A program made the position numbers and the translations under genes. Below are positions 57,116 to 64,000 of a stretch of 64,000 nt of DNA, one piece after another (position 1 is the stretch's first letter; every line of letters starts with the position of its first letter). This DNA is from Aedes albopictus (Eukaryota; Arthropoda; Insecta; Diptera; Culicidae). Location: positions 429,275,265-429,339,264 of the forward strand of contig NC_085138.1 in assembly GCF_035046485.1 (NCBI RefSeq), given 5' to 3'. The notes under the pieces were generated by a model. It saw nothing but the letters and a program-made list of their open reading frames with translations, searched no databases and had not been told where the DNA came from.

Positions 57116-58230
57116 CTTAAGTTTGAGGTTTTCCGGCTTTCAAGAGTTTTTCCTGGAGTTCCAGCTTGAATTCCCTTTGGACTTCCTCCATTGCTTCAGG
57201 AGCAAATTTTTCCAGGAATTCCTTTCAAAAGTTCATGCATGAAATCTTCCAGTTTTTCTTAATATTGTCCAAGATCACTTTCAGAAATTTCTCCAGAAGA
57301 AGATTAAGGAACACCTAGTAAAATTTACACTAAAACATAATATGAACAACTTTTGAATGGTTTCCGAAAGAATTCCTAGAGAAATCTCTGAAGGATCTCA
57401 CAGAAGAGAAATTCCATAGCAAGAAGCAAGAACTGTTGAATGAATGCCTAGATAAATCATACAAGAAATTTCTAGAGAAATTCCCTCATGCACTTTAAAA
57501 AAAAAATATCACAGGAATTCCTGCAGATACTTAGGGTAGCGAACCACTTGGGCAGCGGCCGGTATTTTGGTCACTCTTCGCTATATCTCAGTCAATTCCA
57601 AACCAATTGACTTGAAATTTTGTACACGGCTAAATACTATACGTATCTCATCGCGTTCCAAAAATTTTGTCAATTGGTTCAGAATTGGCTGAGTTATAGC
57701 GGAAAAGTGCCCAAAATAGGATCCCTGCCGAGATGGTTCCACTTCCCTATGCAGTAACTTCTGAAGGAACTCCTGGAGGAACGGAACAAATATCTACAGT
57801 TAATCTTGAAGAAAAAATAGCATGAACTCCTTAAGACATTGAAGCATTTTTTACTAGAAGAACTTCTGATGGTAATCCTTATAGAATTTTGAGACTAATA
57901 CACCTTTAATCAATTTTGATGGACTTTGCCGAGCTGATGATGTAAATAAACAATTTGCGGAAATCCCATCAAATTTGGAAAACTGAAAGTTATCAGCAAC
58001 ATTTTATTGGAACTCAACTTTTTGGAAGTTAAGCATAAAATTCTGCTAGATTTTGCGTTTGATGTGTAACAGAAACATCTGCAAGAATTCATGCAAAAAA
58101 GTTAAATGAATAGAAGATATAATTGATGAATAAACTCTTAAGGAAATGTCTGTAAAATCACCCTGAGAAATTTCTTATGGGACTCCGAAAATAATTTGGA
58201 TGAAGTAAACCTGAAAGTGAGAATGCATTT
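57116..58230. repeat. 12-bp minisatellite block, mixed orientation
   Basis: 57116-57300 runs in reverse (TTCCTGGAGTTCCAG, TTTCTCCAG), 57360-57530 and 57750-58200 forward (CTAGAGAAATCT, CTGGAGGAACGG). Very diverged. A MITE sits at 57534-57747. Confidence 0.65.
57532..57749. mobile_element. 214-bp TA-flanked MITE (GGGTAGCGAACCA ends)
   Basis: The element is 57534-57747. TA on both sides; GGGTAGCGAACCACTTGGGC pairs imperfectly with GATGGTTCCACTTCCC, and GGTATTTTGG with CCAAAATAGG. The centre has CAATTGACTTGAAATTTTG and CAATTGGTTCAGAATTGGC. Non-coding. Confidence 0.8.
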
Positions 58231-58636
58231 ATTTGCTCATTATTTTATCATTTTCACATCATACTCTAATGTTTTTCTCCCATGAGTTTTATTCAGTTCA
58301 CCTCAACGAAAGTGATCTAGAACAGTTGGAATATTTGGTGGATCTAATATTCCACGTCCAATTGACATTGAAACATTTTTGTAAGGGTCAAGCGTATAGG
58401 CAAATGGAATAAAACATTGCCAAGTGGATGCTAAGAGCATAATTCGTGGTGGTATTTCTTATGCCAAAAACGATTGCTTAGTGAAGGAAGCTACCAAAAA
58501 ATGCAATCATAAGTAAACTTTCTGGTATTGCATAACCTGTTAAAAAGTTTAATCACGTTCGTGAAGAGGAGTAGGGTTGTCGATTGTACCTGTAGTCCTG
58601 AAGGGTAGGCATTAGAATTAGAGTTCACTAAATAAG
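58231..58636. other. No recognisable feature
   Basis: AT-rich, without structure that I can support. Confidence 0.4.
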
Positions 58637-59578
58637 TAAGGTACCCCGGGGCAAGTGAGACCTACAGCTAGATTTTTTTTTTATTTTAAGGCAAACATTC
58701 TTCATGGAAAACATAGGTATCACACCAACGGATACTTTGAATTTAAATTTTTTTATTGTTCTCACCATAAAGAGACCATATATGTTATTGTTATTCATAT
58801 GTAATTTTTAATTCACAAAGTGAGATTAACATACCCTACTACATTCGTCGTTTTGAAATAGAATAAAAAATAAAGTAAAACTTTTTTGGTTCCAGGATAC
58901 TATTCGGAGTGCTTGCAAATTGTTTTGAGCAAAAAAGCTGTAATTTAGTTTCATTCATTAGCTTTACTTAACTGCTCTCACTTGCCCCAGTGCTTTTCAG
59001 CATCTGGGGCAAGTGAGACCTAAGAGAGGAAACAAACACAATTTCAAAGTTTGATCTCGTTTTCTTTAGCCTAAATCGAAATTTGCACAAAAGTGAAGTA
59101 AAAATCGGCGCCTTAAGTAATCAATCGTTTAATTATACTTAATTACTTCTATTTTGATGATGAAGCTATTGTTTAAAATGGTAGTCTTGGGTAGAACATA
59201 TTTTTTTCGAAACCATCTATTTTTCATATTTTTGCTAAGCAAATTCTATTATTTTTTTCGTTTTTTTTGCTGCATAATGAGTTTTTCTGAGTGTTAAGGA
59301 ACCGGCCATAAAGTATGAAAAAATGGAAAACGACTCATTCAAAGTTCACGATTTAAAAATATTTATTTAATGATCGTAAAATTATGTAAGGGTAAACATA
59401 ACATCTATAAATCTTGAAAAACAAGACAAGTTTGGCAAATGTCAATTTCTTGATTTTGCTTTGGCTGACCAAGCCATGTGGGAAATTACACTGTTGAAAA
59501 TGCTTTGACATCCATGTGCACAACAGAACACGTGCTCGATGAACAAATTGAGATTTGAAATTATGAAAAGAAATCCAC

Positions 59579-59653
59579 GTACTCCGGTGAGACTCGAACT
59601 CACGACTCCCAATTCGCTAGACGGGCGCTTCTATTCCTTCAAGCTACGGAGTC
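59579..59653 (-). ncRNA. tRNA-Ala(AGC)-like cloverleaf inside a TIR
   Basis: Read on the - strand: acceptor GACTCCG against CGGAGTA (six of seven pairs), U8 A9, D stem GCTT/AAGC, anticodon loop CTAGCGA (U33, anticodon AGC), a five-base variable loop, T stem GTGAG/CTCAC with loop TTCGAGT. The anticodon stem CCCGT/ATTGG is weak. It carries A-box and B-box-like promoters. Its position inside a TIR with a mirror copy says it is part of the transposon, not an ordinary tRNA gene. Confidence 0.6.
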
Positions 59654-60292
59654 ACTCGACTATCTCCGTCGCCAGCAGGCCTAGAACTGAACTCGATTCC
59701 ACAATCGCACATGGTTATCTTCTTTTCACAATCCAAACCCCCTTCGGATGGGATTAGATGAACATCTAACACATTGTCTGTTGTGCACATGTATGTCAAA
59801 GCGAGAGAGGAAGTTATTTTTAATTGTCGAGAGCTTCGGGCACTGCCTCCCAATCACTTATTGGTATGGCAATTAGTGTGCAGTCGGACTCTCGACGGGT
59901 CGGTCCTCGAGTTCAGTTCTAGGCCTGCTGGCGACGGAGATAGTCGAGTGACTCCGTAGCTTGAAGGAATAGAAGCGCCCGTCTAGCGAATTGGGAGTCG
60001 TGAGTTCCCCAAGCAACCAAAAGTTCGGATAAAATAGCATGTTTGGGCTTAATCAGCTATTCGAAGGTATATGAATAGCATTCTATTCAGCTCACTTTTT
60101 AAGTAATTAACCGAACTTCAGTTCACAAAAAGTACACTTGTGTCGCTGAAAGGAACGCTATTCAGCTTAAAAATAAACTTCGAAAAAATGAAAAAAAATA
60201 TTTAGTCCTCAAAAATAATTTATTATTAAGAATTATTAGTTCATGTGGAATCCAAATTGACTAATACCTTGAAATAATGTTTGATGTTTTTT

Positions 60293-60356
60293 ACTTACTG
60301 AGATTTGAACTCGGGATCTCCTCGTTGAAAGTCGGTGCCTAACCACTACTCCATGT
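60293..60356 (-). other. Degenerate tRNA-like A and B boxes
   Basis: On the - strand GTAGTGGTTAGGCACCG (A-box-like) is followed by CTTTCAA, an anticodon-like loop with TTC, and GAGTTCAAATCTC (B-box-like). The acceptor and anticodon stems do not pair, so this is a tRNA-derived promoter head or relic rather than a tRNA gene. Confidence 0.4.
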
Positions 60357-60589
60357 ATGTGTTGTTATGCACTGTGGGATTTTACTCAATGTGCTGATAT
60401 CATATAGTAGAGCTCAATCAGGTTCGCGTGTGAACTTTCCCTGAACTTGGAATAGTTTTTGAAGTCGAAAGTTCGAAAGAAGTTCACGTGGAACTTCTTG
60501 TGAACTTACGCAGTTTGACATTTTCAGTTTGTTGTGGTTCGCAGTGCAAAGCAATAAATTAAGGCCAGTGACTTCAAGAAAAGATTATA

Positions 60590-60803
60590 AGTTTTCAGCT
60601 TGGTTTTCAGTGAATACGATTGCGTTGATTACCGGTGCGCTGCAGTGACAAGTGAGACGGGTGTGAAAACATCCAGCAAAGCTGGAAAATGTTTGTGCGC
60701 AGCCGAAAAACCCCCGGCGGCATCCTGGAGGGAACAGTTTTCCGCTGCGGGGGCAGCCTTTGAGCCACACAATACGGATCCTTTGCGTTGATTACAAGTA
60801 AGT
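60590..60803 (+). other. Exon-like segment with a 5' splice-site consensus
   Basis: A GC-richer stretch open for 63 codons (60600-60791) contains G-V-K-T-S-S-K-A-G-K and A-A-E-K-P-P-A-A-S-W, and is followed by CAAGTAAGT (GTAAGT at 60798-60803), a strong 5' splice site. The stop precedes the splice site in that frame. The protein is not recognised. Possibly captured or transcribed element sequence. Confidence 0.3.
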
Positions 60804-61663
60804 ACGTTCAAATATTATAGTGGAACAAAGTGTACTTGTGAAATTAACACAAGCTGTGGCTGCTGGGCTCGATTTCCGAGTGATTTAATTGAATGAGAAC
60901 TTCTCCCCGGCCCCGCTGTCGCCGAAGTTCAAGTGAAGTTCACTTTTGGTACGGTTAATATTTATCCGAACTTTCAGTAGTAAGTTCAAAACAAGTTCGA
61001 AACAAGTTCGGAACGGATGATTTCAAGTTGTTGGAATATGTTCAAATGAACTATATTTGAATTTTAAAGGCACGCAAAAGTTCAACATGAGTTCGGTTAA
61101 TATTTGATTGAACTCTGTTTTAAAGTTCAACATAAGTTCTTTTTGAACCTTTTTTCGACTTTAATGTCGTTTTGAAGAGAAGTCAAAAGCTTGTACATGT
61201 ACTTCCAAGTTCATAAACAATACAAGAGTAACTTTTTGGAGAATTAAGTTCAACGAAACCTGGAATTGAACCGAACTTGAACTTCTGAGTTCGTTCTTCA
61301 AGTGGAATCCGAACTTTTGGTTGCTTCGAGTCTCACCGGAGTACGTGGATTTCTTTTCATAATTTCAAATCTCAATTTGTTCATCGAGCACGTGTTCTGT
61401 TGTGCACATGGATGTCAAAGCATTTTCAACAGTGTAAGTTTGGCAAGTTTGGAAATCTTTTGGCATTTAAATTTATGGCGCTTTTTGAATAAAAAAATCA
61501 ATTTGTTTTGAACGAGATGCTAGAGTTAAATCATTTTTTTTTGCTCAGTGCTTCGTTATTATATGTGTTACGTAATTTATGCACGATACCACAAAACTTT
61601 TCCAACATAAATCGCTAAACATAATTATTTGCATAAGATATTCATAATTTATGCTACCTTACA

Positions 61664-62589
61664 TACAGGGGATAGACAAAATGATCGGGACAGGCAAAAT
61701 TTTCACTTTTCAAAAAATGTTCAACTAGCTGTAACTTTTCGAAAACTGCATCAAATATTCTCAAATTTTTACTGTGAGTTAATCAACTAGTTGTGTATCT
61801 GTGGTCAAAATTTGAGATAGATCGGGCCATTCTCCACGAAGCTATAAAGATTCTTGGAAAAGGTAAAATTATCCGATAGCCAACTTTGAGCTATTATATC
61901 TCCGGATTCAATAAACCGAATGCAATGAAATTTTGACCATTTATGACTTATATAATGAGCTATGAAAAACCGTTGACTTAACCTTAAATTCTTAACACGG
62001 AAGAAAATTATTACGATTAGATTATTTTTCTAATAAAACACTAAGATATTCCAAAACTTCAACAACGTTTCAAAATTCAAGATGCAAATCGTAGTTCATT
62101 TAATTCCCCTCTAATTAACTTATATATAAATGTGTTCTGAAGGAATGTAACAACATAGCCACCAACAAATTGAAAAAGTAATGGAATACATATTAAAAAT
62201 AGACCAATTTGCTAAAAAATCATGAAAAAAATAAAATCGCTATACCTTTTTCTCTTGTTAAAAATTTAAAGTAAAGTCAAATGTTTTTTAGAGTTCATTA
62301 TATAAGTCATAAATGATCAAAATTTCATTGCAATCGGTTCATTAAATCCGGAGATATAATAGCTCAAAGTTGGTTATCGAATAATTTTACCTTTTTCAAG
62401 AATCTTTATAACTTTGTGAAAAATTGCCCGATCTTTCCCAAATTTTGACCACTGATACACAACTAGTTGATGAACTTACAGTAAAAATTTGAGAATATTC
62501 GACGCACTTTTCGAAAAGTTACAGCTAGTTGAATATTTTTTGAAAAGTGAAAAATTTGCCTGTCCCGATCATTTTGCCTATCACCTGTA
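61664..62589. mobile_element. 922-bp TA-flanked foldback element (CAGGGGATAGACAAAA ends)
   Basis: The element is 61666-62587. TA at 61664-61665 and 62588-62589. Ends CAGGGGATAGACAAAATGAT and ATCATTTTGCCTATCACCTG. The arms pair for roughly 350 bp (CAACTAGCTGTAACTTTTCG with CGAAAAGTTACAGCTAGTTG). Same family as 22198-22418, and the arm text also matches modules at 361-530 and 1720-1900. Confidence 0.92.
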
Positions 62590-62860
62590 TATGCAGCAAT
62601 TATATTAAGCCATTTGTATAAACATTCCCACTTGCCCCGTGATACGGAGTAAATGAAGATCTGCTCCACTTTTCATTATATGCATAATATACAGAAGGTA
62701 AAAATTTTGAAACAGTTTTAATGCCCGTTAATAAGAAGAAATATACCAACAATGTCTTTTAGAACCATTGGAATTTTAAAATTATTTATGTTTAGAATTT
62801 TTTGGCTTGACAAATCCAAACTAGCATTTTTTTATGTCCCACTTGCCCCGGGGTACCTTA

Positions 62861-64000
62861 CTGTAGCTTTCATTGAATGAATCTTTTATTCCTCTGGCTA
62901 TCGTATATGAAACTGAAATTCAAGTTTGAATGCTGGATGAATCATTTTTATCGATTACACTATGAAATAGGAACAAACGGCATCAATTTATTGGTTCGAA
63001 ACAACCAGTAGTTTAACTTTTGGCATTAATATGAGCTCCCGTTGAATCAAACTCAATTCAAATTCATGAAACGTGTTCGTTGTTGACTCCCACCTCCAGC
63101 AGCCATCCCACACATTCCACAGATGAACGTCAAACCTTGATATTTCCAGTTCCTTCTGCAATCGAGCGCTAGAACAACTCACACAAACATTTCTCAACTC
63201 AAACACCAAATTTGCTTTGCCGTTTAGTGCTTCTGCAAATATTTGCAAAACCATTCACGCTGCCAGGCAGCCAACCACCTCCAAGCATCATGCGACAGAA
63301 TCGCTCATGCACTTCAGAACGTATGTACGTATGTACCTATCTACCTACCTACCTAGCAATTCAAAAGCGCATTTTTTATTTTCAATTGAATTTTAAAACT
63401 TGTTTGCTTGCCTTGCCGGGGGAAAACCTGCTCGTGGGTATGTGCAGAACTGAGAACCGAAACGATCTCTATCGATCGATCGGACCCCACGGGTCCATGT
63501 ACCTACCTACCTCTAGCGCTGCTGTGCAGAATGTGCCATATTCCGGTTGAACCGCGGCATTTGAAAAGTTGTCTTCCTTGACGGAGAGGAAAATCTTGCG
63601 AAACGGTGCACACTGACTGCGCACACAGCTTGATTTCTGTCGGAAAATTATGCCGCCGACAACCTTCTCGGGGGGGTATGACTCGGTGTCGTGGGGGAAA
63701 TGAAGCCACAGTTGGTACGGCTTGGATGGAAGTTTCGCGACTTGGGGGAATTGGAACTGTTGGAAATGAGCGATAAACCCTTGTACTTTAGGAAGTCCAT
63801 TTGTTTTGGGAATTGCTGATGATTAATCCCATAAAGTATTCTATTTTCATGTGTGTTTTGGTTGTTTCTTGAAATATTAGCAGCAAGCTTTACATGCAAA
63901 TGCGTTTAGATGCAATCTTAATGGAATTGGAAAATTTGAATTTTCTGAGAGAATTTTTGGCATATTTTCCAGCATAATTCATGAAATAATAGCTCAAGAT
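62861..64000. other. Low-repeat end of window; short microsatellites
   Basis: TATCTACCTACCTACCTAGC near 63338 and CGATCGATCGG near 63475. 63400-63720 has higher GC and no recognised repeat or exon. Possible host non-coding DNA. Confidence 0.4.

Larger units (their letters stand above)
60008..61326. mobile_element. 1.3-kb TIR element (CCCAAGCAACCAAAAGTTCG ends) inside the tRNA-like TIR
   Basis: CCAAGCAACCAAAAGTTCGG at the left and CCGAACTTTTGGTTGCTT at the right. The flanks rejoin to the intact tRNA-like sequence found at 59579-59653. The interior is full of GAACTT/AAGTTC motifs, holds a pol III-like box pair (60293-60356) and a GC-richer exon-like segment (60590-60803). The TSD is unclear. 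Confidence 0.8.
59487..61436. mobile_element. TA-flanked element with tRNA-like sequence in its TIRs
   Basis: The element is 59489-61434. TA at 59487-59488 and 61435-61436. Ends CACTGTTGAAAATGCTTTGA and CATTTTCAACAGTG. The TIRs run about 210 bp and include a tRNA-like segment (left copy 59579-59653; right copy 59950-60006 plus 61327-61344). The right copy is broken by another element (60008-61326). Without it the element is about 630 bp. No transposase. Confidence 0.88.
58637..62860. mobile_element. 4.2-kb TA-flanked element (AGGTACCCCGGGGCAAGTG ends) holding nested insertions
   Basis: The element is 58639-62858. TA at 58637-58638 and 62859-62860. Left TIR AGGTACCCCGGGGCAAGTGA, right TIR CCCACTTGCCCCGGGGTACCT. 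The core GGGGCAAGTGAGACC recurs near 59006, with CTCACTTGCCCC at 58978 and CCACTTGCCCC at 62630, likely transposase sites. Subtracting the inserts at 59489-61434 and 61666-62587 leaves about 1.35 kb without visible transposase, so it is non-autonomous. Confidence 0.9.

Overview
The window looks like nuclear DNA of a culicine mosquito, most likely Aedes. It is AT-rich, intron- or intergenic-like, and crowded with transposon relics. The diagnostic items are two tRNA-derived SINEs of the Feilai type, a degenerate Jockey-clade LINE, two 5'-truncated RTE-like LINE copies, many TA- or TTAA-flanked MITEs and several short hAT derivatives. I found no intact host protein-coding gene, no rRNA gene and no CRISPR array. 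Two runs of exactly 500 N are assembly gaps. Species (aegypti or albopictus) cannot be settled from the sequence alone.

Layout: 1-3480 holds foldback-type repeats, one interrupted by a TA-flanked MITE. 5016-8965 is a tandem array of about 27 monomers of 143 bp. 9228-9655 is the 5' piece of a LINE. 10310-13775 is the largest block of a degenerate 12-bp minisatellite that recurs about ten times across the window in both orientations. 14222-22420 mixes LINE scraps, hairpin elements and MITEs around the first gap. 22668-24294 and 35200-36638 are two dead LINE copies with target-site duplications (TSDs). 24298-25378 is a foldback element with a second element inside it. 26896-34715 holds SINEs, hAT elements, very short poly(A) retroposons and the Jockey relic. 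39170-43420 holds two further tandem arrays. 46556-50880 holds a large TA-flanked element, minisatellite and a hAT element made of TTAATCAT repeats. 55514-56674 is a hAT element with a TTAA MITE inside. 58639-62858 is a three-level nest of TA-flanked elements.

Islands with little recognisable repeat (about 18.8-19.7, 21.1-22.2, 27.1-29.9, 36.8-37.6, 38.0-39.1, 43.4-46.5, 53.7-54.4 and 62.9-64.0 kb) are the best places for host regulatory or intronic sequence. I could not identify exons in them.

The points most worth following are: (1) the 143-bp satellite, whose monomer matches one module of the dispersed foldback family at 1-2260 and carries a CTCF-like core motif in every unit; (2) two independent insertions of a retroposon with a body of only about 45 bp, sharing the same 5' end; (3) a tRNA-Ala-like cloverleaf inside the terminal inverted repeats (TIRs) of a DNA element. 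Nested insertions with exact TSDs give a clear relative order of events in several places.
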